Source: Magnetovibrio sp. PR-2
Lineage (GTDB): Bacteria > Pseudomonadota > Alphaproteobacteria > Rhodospirillales > Magnetovibrionaceae
Assembly (NCBI RefSeq): GCF_036689815.1
Contig: NZ_JBAHUR010000013.1
Coordinates: forward strand, 40,192 to 104,191
DNA length: 64,000 nt
Direction of reading: 5' to 3'
In this document: piece after piece, positions 52,302 through 62,552 of the stretch
How positions within the stretch are numbered: position 1 is the first letter of the stretch
How the letters are laid out: each line of letters starts with the position of its first letter
Notes under the pieces: model-generated
The model's input: the letters and a program-made list of their open reading frames with translations, nothing else
Databases searched by the model: none
What the model was told of the DNA's origin: nothing
Translations under genes and position numbers: made by a program

Positions 52302-53630
52302 TCAGCCCTTTGATTGGCGATCTATGAGGTGAATAAAGGAGCCAAAGACAGAATTGTTCACCAATCCCATGCGCCCCAAAGGTGCGCCATCGGCGTCTTC
52401 TGCTTCAAACAGGGAATCGCCGGGGCCTTCGCTGGACACGGTAGCGTAGTGGAATTCGTGCCCGCGCAGGCGCGCATGCACGGGGCCTAAGGGCGTGTCT
52501 GCGATTAATTTCAATTGGCGATAGCCCAGGTGGAGCTTTCGGTTTTCAAATGACGTGCCCAAGGGCAGCAACCCCGCCATGGCATGCGGCGTACCGTCTG
52601 CGTCTTGCATGCCGCGGCCCAAGACCATGTACCCGCCGCATTCCCCATACACTGTGGCACTGCGGGCCGCAGCCGCGCGCAATCCGCTTAGGAATCGATT
52701 CGCGCTGGCGAGGCGGTAAGCGTGCAGTTCGGGATACCCACCCGGCAAAAACACGGCGTCGGCGTTGTCTTGTGGTGCTTGGTCTTCCAAAGGCGAAAAG
52801 AAACTGATCTCAGCACCTTGGTTGCGCCAGCCTTCCAAGACCATGGGATAAGTGAACGCGAAGGCTTCGTCCCGGGCGACGGCGATGCGTTGGCCCAAGG
52901 GTGCTATAGGCTTAATGTCTCCCCCCACGTCCCAGGGCTTTGCCAACGCTTGCAAGGCTGCAACATCCACATGTTCGGCGATGGTGTTGGCCGCGCGGCG
53001 CATCAGGCGGTCCAAACTGTGGTGTTCCATCGCCTGGACCAAGCCCAAATGGCGCGAAGGCAGTTCCAAGGCGCTTTCCCACGGGATCATGCCCAATACG
53101 GGAATGTGCGGCGCGCCTTCCAACATGGCTTCGCGAATCACGCGTTGGTGGCGCGCACTTCCGACGCGGTTGAAGATCACACCTGCGATGCGCACACCCT
53201 TGCGAAACGTGTCGAACCCTTTAACCAGCGCGGCGGCCGAGGTGCCTTGGGATCGGCTATCGACCACCAAAACCACAGGCCAGCCTGTCGTTTGCGCAAT
53301 GTTGGCACTGGAGCCTTCGCGCGAGGTGGCACCGTCAAACAGGCCCATCACCCCTTCGCAAATCACCAGATCAGCGTCTTTCGCCGCACAGGCGGCGGCG
53401 GCCTCCAAGGTTTCGGGCCGCAGGGCCCAGCTGTCCGCGTTAAAGCACGGGCGTTCGGTCGCACGCGCATGAAACGCCGGATCGATATAATCGGGACCCG
53501 CCTTCATGGAAGCAATCCGCACGCCTTGGGACTTCAGATACGACAATAGGCCTAAGGTCACGACGGTTTTGCCGCTGCCTGACGATGGTGCGGCGATAAT
53601 CAACCCGTTGGCGGAAATGTTTGTCGACAT
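52302..53630 (-). CDS. cobB: Cobyrinic acid a,c-diamide synthase
   Basis: A 442-residue ATP-dependent amidase that adds amides to the a and c side chains of the corrin ring. N-terminal P-loop APSSGSGKT (about 14-22), with a DTB-synthetase-like ATPase, and a C-terminal glutamine-amidotransferase half with the Cys in YGECGGYMVLG and the GGYPELH motif. It belongs to the cobalamin pathway of the cluster starting 600 bases further on. It lies 12 bases after the SCO gene on the same strand. Confidence 0.96.
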   Translation of the reverse strand: MSTNISANGLIIAAPSSGSGKTVVTLGLLSYLKSQGVRIASMKAGPDYIDPAFHARATERPCFNADSWALRPETLEAAAACAAKDADLVICEGVMGLFDGATSREGSSANIAQTTGWPVVLVVDSRSQGTSAAALVKGFDTFRKGVRIAGVIFNRVGSARHQRVIREAMLEGAPHIPVLGMIPWESALELPSRHLGLVQAMEHHSLDRLMRRAANTIAEHVDVAALQALAKPWDVGGDIKPIAPLGQRIAVARDEAFAFTYPMVLEGWRNQGAEISFFSPLEDQAPQDNADAVFLPGGYPELHAYRLASANRFLSGLRAAAARSATVYGECGGYMVLGRGMQDADGTPHAMAGLLPLGTSFENRKLHLGYRQLKLIADTPLGPVHARLRGHEFHYATVSSEGPGDSLFEAEDADGAPLGRMGLVNNSVFGSFIHLIDRQSKG

Positions 53631-53642
53631 GGGGGAGGTACC

Positions 53643-54233
53643 TTACAAAAAATCAGCCAAGCGCTTGGCCATTTGCTCTGACGGCGTGTTGTGCCCAAAG
53701 TGGGCCGCATATTTACCGTTCGGCCCAATCAAATACGTGATGGAACTGTGATCCATTGTGTACGTGTCGGGATCGGTACCGACTTTGGCGTAATAGGCTT
53801 TGTATTTGCGCGCAATGTCTTTGATTTGCTCGGCCGTGCCGCTCAGGCCCACCAATCGGTCATGAAAGTGTTCCACATAAGCTGCCATGTTTTCAGGCGT
53901 GTCGCGTTCGGGATCGACCGTGATAAAAACCGGCGTGACATTGTCCAACTGCTGGGGCGTCAATTCATCCAAAGCGCCCGCCATCAAACTCAACGAAGTG
54001 GGGCATACATCGGGGCAGAAGGTATAGCCGAAATAGACCAGCATATATTTGCCCATAAAGTCTTGATCGCTGACGGCCTTGCCGGTGTGGTCGACAAGGT
54101 TGAACGAACCGCCAATTTTAACACTGCCGACCGAACCGTCTTCGCTATGCTGATCGACCAAATACACCCGCCCTATCGTTGCAAAAGCGACGAAGGCGAA
54201 AGCGGCGATGGCGATGACGATGATGCGTTGCAT
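53643..54233 (-). CDS. SCO1/SenC-family copper chaperone
   Basis: A 196-residue protein anchored by an N-terminal helix, with a thioredoxin-like domain facing the periplasm. CPDVC and a later His (TMDHSS) are the copper ligands of SCO proteins. It delivers copper to the CuA site of cytochrome oxidase. MQRIIVIAI is the preferred start. It is divergent from cbiD with about 110 bases between, and directly before cobB. Confidence 0.93.
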   Translation of the reverse strand: MQRIIVIAIAAFAFVAFATIGRVYLVDQHSEDGSVGSVKIGGSFNLVDHTGKAVSDQDFMGKYMLVYFGYTFCPDVCPTSLSLMAGALDELTPQQLDNVTPVFITVDPERDTPENMAAYVEHFHDRLVGLSGTAEQIKDIARKYKAYYAKVGTDPDTYTMDHSSITYLIGPNGKYAAHFGHNTPSEQMAKRLADFL

Positions 54234-54343
54234 GGACGTGGTCCGTTTCTTAATGTGTCCCAGTTGCTGAGTGGACAATAGGCTTGTCCGCGCCCTGCCG
54301 CAAGAGCGTTGCCCTCGCGCTCAGCTCTCCTTACATTGGCCCT

Positions 54344-55459
54344 ATGTCGAAAACGCACGAGCCCCCCCGAAAACCCAAAAACCAGCCCCTGCGTCAGGGT
54401 TGGACCACGGGTGCATGCGCCACAGGCGCGGCGGCGGCGGCCTATCGTGCGTTACGGACGGGGTCGTTTGCCGGCAGCGTAACCATCACGCTGCCGCGCG
54501 GCCAGACCCCGACGTTTGATCTAAAGACAAAAGACCTCCGCGACAGCTGTGCCACGGCAGGCATCGTCAAAGACGCCGGTGACGATCCGGACGTGACCCA
54601 CGGTTTGGAAATCATCGTCACACTCACCCCCGCCACACCCGGCGACGGCGTCCAATTTCGCGCTGGCCCCGGGGTGGGCACGGTGACGTTGGCGGGCCTG
54701 CCCCTCAACGTGGGAGAGCCCGCCATCAACCCCGGCCCACGGGCACAAATCCAAGCGGCCCTCTTGGCGGTTGCCCAAGACCTTGACGGGCCCGACGCGC
54801 GCCTGCCCGATGTCACCGTGGAAGTCACCATCCCCAAGGGTGAAGAAACTGCACAGCAGACAATGAATCCCCGTCTCGGCATTGTCGGTGGCCTTTCGGT
54901 CTTGGGCACAACGGGGATCGTGGTGCCGTTTTCGTGCTCCAGTTGGATCCATTCCATCCATCGTGGCGTCGATGTGGCCCGCGCCGCTGGACTTTCCCAT
55001 GTCCTCGCCGCCACAGGGCGCACATCCGAACACGCCGCCAACACCGTTTTGCAGTTCGAAGACCAAGCGCTCATCGACATGGGCGATTTTGCCGGCGGGT
55101 TGCTCAAATATCTGCGCGGGCACCCGGTCGACAAACTCACCATCGCGGGGGGCTTTGCCAAAATGACAAAATTAGCTCAAGGGGCGATGGATTTGCACTC
55201 GTCCCGCTCCCGCGTGGACTTTGAACGCCTTGCCAATGCGCTGGACCACGTTGGTGGAGGGCCCGAAGCCGTCCGAGAAGCCCGCGAAACCGTCACCGCC
55301 ATGCGTGTCTTACAACTGGCCGGACCGCTGTCGAACGCGCTCGCCACCCACATGGCCCGACAAGCGCGTGAAGTCGCGCTGGCGACCTTAGCCGGGGGGA
55401 CAGAGGTGGAAATTTGGATCTATGATCGCGACGGAACCCGTATTGGATTAAGTTCATGA
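54344..55459 (+). CDS. cbiD: Cobalt-precorrin-5B C1-methyltransferase
   Basis: A 371-residue CbiD, which methylates C1 in the anaerobic (early cobalt) branch. GWTTGACATGAAAAAYRAL begins the family, and the later GIVVPFSCSSWIHSIHRGVDVARAAG is typical. The start is the first ATG after the shared upstream region; an earlier in-frame ATG at 54284 adds 20 residues not usual for the family. The stop overlaps the next gene by four bases. Confidence 0.95.
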   Translation: MSKTHEPPRKPKNQPLRQGWTTGACATGAAAAAYRALRTGSFAGSVTITLPRGQTPTFDLKTKDLRDSCATAGIVKDAGDDPDVTHGLEIIVTLTPATPGDGVQFRAGPGVGTVTLAGLPLNVGEPAINPGPRAQIQAALLAVAQDLDGPDARLPDVTVEVTIPKGEETAQQTMNPRLGIVGGLSVLGTTGIVVPFSCSSWIHSIHRGVDVARAAGLSHVLAATGRTSEHAANTVLQFEDQALIDMGDFAGGLLKYLRGHPVDKLTIAGGFAKMTKLAQGAMDLHSSRSRVDFERLANALDHVGGGPEAVREARETVTAMRVLQLAGPLSNALATHMARQAREVALATLAGGTEVEIWIYDRDGTRIGLSS

Positions 55460-56208
55460 CATTACGCTTATTAATTTTAGGCGGGACCGGCGAAGCACAA
55501 GAGCTTTACAAAACCCTAGAAAATCAGATACCTGACCTGAAGGTAGTTTATTCCTTATCCGGGGCAACGGACAGCCCCGTCGACTTTGGCGCCCATATGC
55601 GCATCGGAGGTTTTGGCGGCATTCAAGGCTTGGTCGATCATCTAGAAGCCCACGACTTCGACGCCTTAATTGACGCCACGCACCCCTTTGCCGAACGCAT
55701 CACCGCCCATGCCGTTGCCGCGTGTGAAGCGGCCAGTGTGCCGCGCCTGCGCTTAGAACGCGCCCAATGGGTATTGCCTGCCAAGACCGACGCAGTGTTT
55801 GTGCCGGACGCCATTGAAGCGGCCAATTTGTTGGTGCGCACGACCTCTGAAAGCGCGTTTTTGACCATTGGCCGGAAGGCGCTGAGCGCCTTTGAGGGGA
55901 TGGACAAAACGCACTTGTTGGTGCGCGTGTTGGACGAACCGGCCGAACCTTTGAGCTTATTTCGACACACCATCGTGACGGGTCGCCCGCCGTTTTCTGT
56001 TGATGAAGAAGAAGCCTTGATGCGCGAACACAACATCGACACCTTGGTCACCAAAGCCAGCGGTGGGGATGCCACACGCGCGAAGCTGGACGCTGCGGAA
56101 CGCGTGCGGGCGCGCATCATCTTGATCCGCCGTCCCCTGCCACCGGACGGGGATCGGGTCTTCAGTGTCGAAGAGGCCGTGGATTGGGTGAGGAACCTGA
56201 ACGCTTAA
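55456..56208 (+). CDS. cobK: Precorrin-6A / cobalt-precorrin-6A reductase
   Basis: A 250-residue CobK/CbiJ. The start LRLLILGGTGEAQELY is the family nucleotide-binding turn; DALIDATHPFAERIT and LVTKASGGDATRAKLDAA are further family motifs. It reduces the macrocycle with NAD(P)H. It overlaps cbiD by four bases and ends six bases before the convergent cobM stop. Confidence 0.95.
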   Translation: MTLRLLILGGTGEAQELYKTLENQIPDLKVVYSLSGATDSPVDFGAHMRIGGFGGIQGLVDHLEAHDFDALIDATHPFAERITAHAVAACEAASVPRLRLERAQWVLPAKTDAVFVPDAIEAANLLVRTTSESAFLTIGRKALSAFEGMDKTHLLVRVLDEPAEPLSLFRHTIVTGRPPFSVDEEEALMREHNIDTLVTKASGGDATRAKLDAAERVRARIILIRRPLPPDGDRVFSVEEAVDWVRNLNA

Positions 56209-56213
56209 CTGCC

Positions 56214-56969
56214 TCACTCCCCACGCAACACGTGGGTGTGATCGGCATCGTATAGCTTGCTGTCTGTAAAGTCTTCCGCGCCCAGCACACGGCCCACTAA
56301 AATGAGTGCTGTGCGGGTAAAGCCCTTTTCTTTGACCTTTTGGCGAATGTCGCCCAGCGTGCCCAGCACAAAATCCTGGTCCGGCCAGCTGGCGCGGTAG
56401 ACCACGGCCACGGGACAATCTTCGCCGTAATGCGGGCTCAGTTCCTTAACCACTTTGGCCAAGTTGTTCACCGACAGATGTACCGCCAAGGTCGCCCCCG
56501 TTTTGGCGAAGTTGTCCAAGGTCTCACCCGACGGCATAGAGCTGGCGCGCACCGCCGTGCGGGTCAGCACGATGGACTGACTGATGTCAGGCAGGGTGAG
56601 TTCTCGTTTCAACAAAGCCGCAGCGGCAGCGAACGCCGGAACGCCGGGGGTCACGTCATAATCAATCCCCAGCTCGTCCAAGCGGCGCATCTGTTCGGCG
56701 ATGGCACCATAAATGGACGGATCACCCGAATGCACCCGGGCCACGTCTTGCCCTTTGTCCTGGGCCGCTTTGATTTCGTCGATGATTTCGTCGAGATGCA
56801 GCGGCGCGGTATCCACCACGCGGGCGTCGTCGCTGGCTTCAGCGACAATTTCTTTCGGCACCAACGATCCTGCGTACAAAACCACGGGGCATGTTTGCAC
56901 CAATTTGAGAGCTCGCACCGTGATCAGATCTGCGGCACCTGGACCTGCGCCGATGAAATGGACCTTCAT
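56214..56969 (-). CDS. cobM: Precorrin-4 C11-methyltransferase
   Basis: A 251-residue SAM-dependent tetrapyrrole methylase (CobM/CbiF). [19 protein letters not shown] at the start and [17 protein letters not shown] are the signatures. Its ATG overlaps the stop of the upstream fusion gene (ATGA). In an early-cobalt pathway it would act as CbiF. Confidence 0.96.
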   Translation of the reverse strand: MKVHFIGAGPGAADLITVRALKLVQTCPVVLYAGSLVPKEIVAEASDDARVVDTAPLHLDEIIDEIKAAQDKGQDVARVHSGDPSIYGAIAEQMRRLDELGIDYDVTPGVPAFAAAAALLKRELTLPDISQSIVLTRTAVRASSMPSGETLDNFAKTGATLAVHLSVNNLAKVVKELSPHYGEDCPVAVVYRASWPDQDFVLGTLGDIRQKVKEKGFTRTALILVGRVLGAEDFTDSKLYDADHTHVLRGE

Positions 56970-59506
56970 TGCCCCTGCTCCTCTGCTTTCGCATCCATCT
57001 TTCCGCCATATCCGCGCGGCGTATAGACCCAGCGGTTTTCACCGCGCTCAATGACGCGGGTGTCTTCGCCGCCGACCATAACAAGCGTCAGCATATCGGC
57101 GTGATCCGGGGTTAGATCTTTCAGCTCAATCACGGTGATCTCTTCGTCCGGACGGCCCAATTGGCGCGCTAGGACGACGGGCGTGTCGGGTGCGCGGTGT
57201 TGCAGCAAGATGTCGCGGGCTTCGGCCAACTGGGTGCGACGGCGTTTAGAGACGGGGTTGTAAAACGACACCACAAAGCCACCTTCCGCAGCCGCTTTCA
57301 AGCGGCGTTGAATGACGTCCCACGGCGTCAACAAATCGGACAGGGAGATCAAGCAAAAATCATGTCCCACAGGCGCGCCAATGCGTGCGGCAGCGGCTTG
57401 GAAGGCGCTGATGCCGGGTTCGACTTGGATGTACAGGCGGTTCCAATCGTCCTTGTCTTCGCGGTCCAACAACTCAAACACCAAGGACGCCATGGCGTAA
57501 ATGCCAATGTCACCGGACGAGATCAGGGCAACGTCTTTGCCCTCGGCCGCCAGATCGAGCGCCATACGCACCCGGTCTTCTTCTTCACTGAGGTTCGAAG
57601 TATGGCGCGTTTTGCCTTCAATCAAATCGGGGATCAGGTCCAAGTAGAATCCGTAGCCAACCACATCGGTGGCGTCGGAAATCAACTGGGTCACTTGCGG
57701 CGTGCGCCACACGTCGGTGCCGGGGCCAATGCCGACAACATACAGGCGGCCTTGAGCTTTGCCCTTGTCCATGGGGTCGATGTCTCCTTCGGATAGGGCG
57801 ACGGCACACGTCGCCCGTTTTGTTTTTGTTTTTTCAACGATCAACGCACCGTTTGACGCGGCCAACGCCGCGCCTTCGGACACGCCGGGGCAGCCGACTT
57901 CGGCCTGCACCACGTCGGATGGATTTTTGAGTTGTTCGGCGTAGGCGTTCAAATCGTGCGCCGAAAAAAAGCGTGCAGGCACGCCCAAATGATCGGCAAG
58001 CGCCAACACCGCCGCTTCGTCTGCCTTCACATCGATAGACGCAACGCAGGCTATGGATTGCGGACTAAGGGCATGCTCCGCCAAAGTCGTTTCAACAAGG
58101 TCGCGCAGGTGATCCGTCGGGCAGTCGCGCTCACACCCCACGCCCAGCGCCAAGGTGGGGGGATGCAGCACCAAAGCATCGGACGCGTCAATGTGTTTGT
58201 GGGTGACCACAACGTCCGCGCCCGCATCAAAATCTGCCGGTTCCAACCAGTCCGCATCTCCGCTTTCAACCGTGAGGCCCTGGGGTTCACCATTGAGCAG
58301 CTTCGCCGTGACGTCTTTGACGCGCTCTACATTTTCCACCCGCCAACCCCTGGGCGGTTCGTCCAGCGCCACACCTAACACCACATCGGACGCTGTTGTG
58401 ATGGCGGAAAAGCCGTTGGTCACGGTCGCAATGGCCGACGCCAATGTGTTGGCCCCGTGGTGCCCGCCCAGTACGGGAATGGCGAAACCGCCGTCGGGCG
58501 ACAGGCTCACCACCGGGGGTTCGGCGTGTTTGGAATTCAACAATGGTCCCAACGCGCGCACCACAATGCCGGTTGCCATGATGGCCACGATGGGACGGCC
58601 TTGGCGGAATAGGCTTTGCAAGACCTCTGTTGTATGGGGGAACGTTTGATCGCCTGCCAATCCACGGTCTTCGCGCACCCAAAGTTCGCTCAACGGCAGG
58701 GCGTCTTTCAAAGCTTCAGCCGTGTCCAGGCCCGCTTGGTTCAAACACAAAATCACTGCCCCCTCAGGGATATCGCTAGGCAGCTTCGGGCCCTTGGCGG
58801 GGCTGAGCACCAGGGAGAAATACGACGCCTCATCCGGTGCGTCTTTGAGCTTGGCGATTTTCTGCCCGTCTTGCGTGGCGCGTTCAATCCACTTGGCGTA
58901 TTTCAGGCGGCCCGTTTTGGCGAGCACACGTTTGACCTTGTCCAAGTGCCGCCCGATTTTCATGAACGCCAGCGCCGCCGTGCGTTTTTTGGCGCGCGCC
59001 AATAAAGCCCCTTCGGATAAGGTGGCCGGCAGCACATGCAGCGTGTCGTTGTCGCGTGTCAGCGGCATTTCCGCCACCGCCGCACAGGCCTGAACCGACG
59101 TCACGCCGGGGATGATGTCAACGGCGTAGTCTTCGATCAGTTGTTCCATGACGTATTGGAACGACCCATAAAACAGCGCATCACCTTCGCAGATGAACGC
59201 AACATTACGCCCATTTTCCAGGTGCGCGCGAAATTCCAAAATCTTGGCTTTGTAGCATTCACGCCGTGTTTTGCGATCCGCCCCCATGGGCACGGGAATG
59301 GCGATATGCTGCACATTTTGCTGCACCAATGACTGCACAAGTTTGAGCGCCAAGGGCTCTTTCCCCATGGCGTGCATATAGGCGATGACGCCCGCATCCT
59401 TAACCGCGTTTTGGGCCCGCACGGTCATCAGGTCCAACGCGCCGGGGCCAATGCTGACGCCGATCAGCTTGCCCGGGTCCGGGGCTTCGTTATCAATGGT
59501 GCTCAT
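56966..59506 (-). CDS. Fused CbiL-CbiG-CbiH cobalamin enzyme
   Basis: An 846-residue fusion of three enzymes. Residues 1-245 are a precorrin-2/factor II C20-methyltransferase (CbiL/Cob[32 protein letters not shown]). Residues about 250-580 are CbiG, which opens the delta-lactone ([48 protein letters not shown]). Residues 587-846 are a C17-methyltransferase (CbiH/Cob[32 protein letters not shown]). CbiG implies early cobalt insertion. Both ends overlap neighbours (ATGA). The first ATG in the family frame is used; a longer open frame upstream overlaps cobL. Confidence 0.93.
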   Translation of the reverse strand: MSTIDNEAPDPGKLIGVSIGPGALDLMTVRAQNAVKDAGVIAYMHAMGKEPLALKLVQSLVQQNVQHIAIPVPMGADRKTRRECYKAKILEFRAHLENGRNVAFICEGDALFYGSFQYVMEQLIEDYAVDIIPGVTSVQACAAVAEMPLTRDNDTLHVLPATLSEGALLARAKKRTAALAFMKIGRHLDKVKRVLAKTGRLKYAKWIERATQDGQKIAKLKDAPDEASYFSLVLSPAKGPKLPSDIPEGAVILCLNQAGLDTAEALKDALPLSELWVREDRGLAGDQTFPHTTEVLQSLFRQGRPIVAIMATGIVVRALGPLLNSKHAEPPVVSLSPDGGFAIPVLGGHHGANTLASAIATVTNGFSAITTASDVVLGVALDEPPRGWRVENVERVKDVTAKLLNGEPQGLTVESGDADWLEPADFDAGADVVVTHKHIDASDALVLHPPTLALGVGCERDCPTDHLRDLVETTLAEHALSPQSIACVASIDVKADEAAVLALADHLGVPARFFSAHDLNAYAEQLKNPSDVVQAEVGCPGVSEGAALAASNGALIVEKTKTKRATCAVALSEGDIDPMDKGKAQGRLYVVGIGPGTDVWRTPQVTQLISDATDVVGYGFYLDLIPDLIEGKTRHTSNLSEEEDRVRMALDLAAEGKDVALISSGDIGIYAMASLVFELLDREDKDDWNRLYIQVEPGISAFQAAAARIGAPVGHDFCLISLSDLLTPWDVIQRRLKAAAEGGFVVSFYNPVSKRRRTQLAEARDILLQHRAPDTPVVLARQLGRPDEEITVIELKDLTPDHADMLTLVMVGGEDTRVIERGENRWVYTPRGYGGKMDAKAEEQGQ

Positions 59507-60714
59507 GGTTTGGCTCCCACAAACTGTGTCACAGTGCGCAGGGCGGTCATGAAAGTGGCCCCCTTGGTTTGTTCGGCACGTTCCACCGTCAGACGCAGCA
59601 AATCGCCGCCGACTTTGGTGCGCAGCTGGCTCAAGGCCTCTTCCCCTTCGAGCGTCACGGCGTTGGCGACCAAGCGCCCGCCGGGCTTCACCCGGACCCA
59701 AGCCGCGTCCAACAGTCCCGGCGTGCCCACACCGCCACCAATGAAAATGGCGTCCGGCTCACCGCTCAGTTCGCTTAAAGATTCTAAGCTATCTTTTTGT
59801 TCAACAGTCAAGCGCGGCACACCCAAAGCTGCCGCATTTCGGGCGATGCGTGCGGCGCGGTCCCCGTCGCGTTCAACCGCAACAGCTTGGCAGCTTCGAT
59901 CCGCGCGCATCCATTCGATGGAGATGGACCCCGCGCCAGCCCCCAAATCCCACAGCATCTCGCCGGGCTTAGGGGCTAAGGCCGACAAGGTCACGGCGCG
60001 CACTTCGCGCTTGGTCAGTTGCCCGTCGTGTTCAAACGCAGCGTCGGGCAATCCGGCGAGACGCGACAAGGGTTTCGCATCCGCACCCGCCACAAGATCA
60101 AGCGCCAGCGTGCACAAATCGGCGCAGCACTTATCGCCCCAATTTAGGCTCAGCGCCTTGACTTTATGTTCAGCCTCGCCGCCCAGGTGTTCCCACACTG
60201 AGATGGTCGAGCCGCCAAAACCCTGGTCGTTCAACAACTTTGCCACTTCGCGCGGGCTTTTGCCGTCGCGCGCCAGCACCACCAAACGGGCTCCATTGTG
60301 CAGGTGCAGGTTGAGGCTTTCCAAGGGACGTCCGTGAATGGTGACCACCTGAACGTCCGGCACCGACCAGCCCATGCGCGCGCAGGTGAGCGAAATGGAG
60401 CTGGGATGCGGTAAAACCGCGACCTTTTCAGCCCCAAAGCGGCGGATCAACGTTGTGCCCACGCCACAATGCGACGGATCGCCCGAGGCCAGCACGATGA
60501 TGCGCTTGCCGAAATGGCCTTCGATTTTATCCAGGGTCGCATCGAAACCCGCAGACCAGCCCAGGCGTTCGGCCTGAACCTCCGGGGCTTTGGCGAGATG
60601 GCGTTCCCCGCCCACCAAAACTTCGGCGCCGTCCACCAGCGCGCGGGCCGCAGGGTTCAAACCCAACAGGCCGTCTTCGCCGATGCCAACAACCGTCATC
60701 AGGGCTTGGATCAT
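59503..60714 (-). CDS. cobL: Precorrin-6Y C5,15-methyltransferase (decarboxylating)
   Basis: A 403-residue CobL, i.e. CbiE plus CbiT fused. The first half is a tetrapyrrole methylase (VVGIGEDGLLGLNPAARALV); the second is a Rossmann methyltransferase (MLWDLGAGAGSISIEWMRAD) that also decarboxylates. It adds methyls at C5 and C15. Its start overlaps the cobH stop and its end overlaps the fusion gene, both by four bases, so the set is one operon. Confidence 0.96.
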   Translation of the reverse strand: MIQALMTVVGIGEDGLLGLNPAARALVDGAEVLVGGERHLAKAPEVQAERLGWSAGFDATLDKIEGHFGKRIIVLASGDPSHCGVGTTLIRRFGAEKVAVLPHPSSISLTCARMGWSVPDVQVVTIHGRPLESLNLHLHNGARLVVLARDGKSPREVAKLLNDQGFGGSTISVWEHLGGEAEHKVKALSLNWGDKCCADLCTLALDLVAGADAKPLSRLAGLPDAAFEHDGQLTKREVRAVTLSALAPKPGEMLWDLGAGAGSISIEWMRADRSCQAVAVERDGDRAARIARNAAALGVPRLTVEQKDSLESLSELSGEPDAIFIGGGVGTPGLLDAAWVRVKPGGRLVANAVTLEGEEALSQLRTKVGGDLLRLTVERAEQTKGATFMTALRTVTQFVGAKP

Positions 60715-61397
60715 GGATTCCCACCCAAAGCGATGGCGTTGAGCGCCCCCGCCGCGACGGGGCTGCCGCCCAAACGTCCAGCCGTGGCAATCACCGAAAT
60801 GTCAGAAAGCGGGCCGTTCATAACCTGGTCCAACAACGCCTCTTTGCTTTCTTTTGCGCCGACAAACCCGACCGTGAAGCCCAAAATGGCCGCCGGTTTT
60901 GCCGTCGTTTCCAGCTGCAGCATTTCCAGCAGGCGAAACAGCGCCGTGGGCGCATTGCCGAACACGCACACCGCACCGTCCAGGCGATCCGCCCAGCGTT
61001 CCACCGCAATGGCGGAACGGGTTTCGCCGCGCGATTTGGCCTCTGGGGACACGCCCTCGTCATCCAAACAGCAGACAACTTCATTATCGACGGGCAAAAA
61101 GCGGCGCGTAATGCCCCGGCGCACCATGTGGGAATCCACCAAAATAGGCGCACCCGCTTCGAGCGCTTGGCGCACCCGCTCCGGCGCACCTTCGGTAAAG
61201 CGCAGGCTGTCGCCGGCTTCCAAAGAGGCATTGGCGTGAATCACACGCTCCGCCACCGCTTGCATCAAACCCGGCAGATGGTCCAGTTGGGCTTCGGCAC
61301 GAATGCGCGCAAAGCTTTCCGCCGAAATGGCGTCGGGTTCGTGGATGTAATCAAATGCGAACGTGTCTGAAACTGACCGCGAGATTGCAGAAGACAT
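60711..61397 (-). CDS. cobH: Precorrin-8X methylmutase
   Basis: A 228-residue CobH/CbiC, which moves the C11 methyl to C12. ILVDSHMVRRGIT carries the catalytic His, and FGNAPTALFRLLEM is the family signature. It is three bases downstream of cbiX and overlaps cobL by four. Confidence 0.96.
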   Translation of the reverse strand: MSSAISRSVSDTFAFDYIHEPDAISAESFARIRAEAQLDHLPGLMQAVAERVIHANASLEAGDSLRFTEGAPERVRQALEAGAPILVDSHMVRRGITRRFLPVDNEVVCCLDDEGVSPEAKSRGETRSAIAVERWADRLDGAVCVFGNAPTALFRLLEMLQLETTAKPAAILGFTVGFVGAKESKEALLDQVMNGPLSDISVIATAGRLGGSPVAAGALNAIALGGNP

Positions 61398-61400
61398 GGC

Positions 61401-62384
61401 TTATTCCTCCGCTTCTCCATGAGAATGATGATGGTGCCCGTGATCATGCCCGTGACCATGGTGATGGCCGTGACCGTGATGCACACCGCGGTCTTCGGGG
61501 TTATCTTCCACACCTGCGCCTTGCACATGGTGGTGATGGCCGACTTGTGGAGCACCATGATCGTGTTCATGGCCGATAATCTGCTCACGGTATTTACATA
61601 GCTGGCAGTTCATATCACCCGTACCCGCCAAAGCGTCTTCCATACGCGTAATGAAGGCGTCGATGACCTTAGGATGATCGTTGAGATAGCCCGCTTTGAG
61701 GATTTCTACCTCAGGGTAGGCAGCTTGGATTTCATCAGCCCAATTGTATATTCTGGTGACCAAAATCCCGGAAAAAAGGAAGTACGGAAACACAACAATC
61801 CGTTTAAAACCAAGGCGAACACACCGCTCAAGCGCCTTGTCTACCAATGGGTAGGCTACGCCGGAAAATGCCGTTTCCGCCCAGCCGATGCCCAGTCCCT
61901 CCCACATCATCCGGGTGACTTTGGCAACGTTGGAGTTGGCGTCCGAATCGTTGGTGCCGCGCCCAACCACCAACAACAAGGTGTCTTCGCGCGCAACGTC
62001 GTTATCTGCCGCGTCCAAGGCTTCTTCGACGCGTTGTTTGGCCGCGTCCAATAGGCCCGCGTTGATGCCCAGATCGGCAGCATAAATAAGCTCAAGGCCT
62101 TGATTTTCGTTCATGTAGTTATTGATTTCGCTGGGTAAATCGTTCTTCACGTGCCCAGCGGCAAACAGCATGCCTGGCAGGCAAATGATCTTATTTGCCC
62201 CCGCATCGCGCAGCTTATCCAAACCTTCGCCGATCACCGGGGTGGCAAACTCCAAAAAGCCGCTTTCCACATTGTGTTCGGGCAAGCGTTCTTTGATGCG
62301 CACGGCCAACTGGTTGAATTCTTCCACAGCGCCTTTGTCGCGCGAACCGTGGCCGCAAATCATAATGGATGGGAGGTCTGACAT
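61401..62384 (-). CDS. cbiX: Sirohydrochlorin cobaltochelatase, long CbiX with His-rich tail
   Basis: A 327-residue CbiX of the long (two-repeat) kind. Catalytic His residues lie in ICGHGSRDKG and LFAAGHVKNDLP. It puts Co2+ into sirohydrochlorin, the early-cobalt step. MNCQLCKYR is the MxCxxC motif that holds an Fe-S cluster in some long CbiX. The last 60 residues are very His-rich (HHGHGHHHGHGHDHGHHHHSH) and probably store or buffer metal. It opens the minus-strand cluster and is divergent from cobD. Confidence 0.95.
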   Translation of the reverse strand: MSDLPSIMICGHGSRDKGAVEEFNQLAVRIKERLPEHNVESGFLEFATPVIGEGLDKLRDAGANKIICLPGMLFAAGHVKNDLPSEINNYMNENQGLELIYAADLGINAGLLDAAKQRVEEALDAADNDVAREDTLLLVVGRGTNDSDANSNVAKVTRMMWEGLGIGWAETAFSGVAYPLVDKALERCVRLGFKRIVVFPYFLFSGILVTRIYNWADEIQAAYPEVEILKAGYLNDHPKVIDAFITRMEDALAGTGDMNCQLCKYREQIIGHEHDHGAPQVGHHHHVQGAGVEDNPEDRGVHHGHGHHHGHGHDHGHHHHSHGEAEE

Positions 62385-62407
62385 GTTTTTTTGTTCCTTT
62401 ATAGCTT

Positions 62408-62450
62408 GGTCATGGCCTTCGAGCTCAAACGGCTGGGGTGGTCATGGCCT
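62408..62450. repeat. Direct repeat between cbiX and cobD
   Basis: GGTCATGGCCT occurs at 62408-62418 and again at 62440-62450, 32 bases apart (about three helical turns). It lies in the 168-base shared upstream region of the divergent cbiX and cobD genes, a plausible place for a dimeric regulator. I found no convincing cobalamin-riboswitch core here. Confidence 0.35.
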
Positions 62451-62552
62451 CCGCCCGCTCAGTGCCGTTTTAGGTGGCCCCCGTTATAGTCTTTTCGCAC
62501 CTGCACCTCAAATCTTATTCTTTCTTTCATCCAGGGCGATTAAAGTGCGCTC

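Noticed and set aside
59372..60337. Long plus-strand frame opposite cobL and the CbiL fusion
   Set aside because: Antisense to well-supported cobalamin genes; Ser/Ala/Arg-rich shadow translation.
62385..62552. Possible cobalamin riboswitch in front of cbiX or cobD
   Set aside because: A GGCACTGAGCGGG stretch on the minus strand loosely recalls part of the core, but the B12-box pattern and the usual upstream GGGAA/CCGCAACTG elements are absent.
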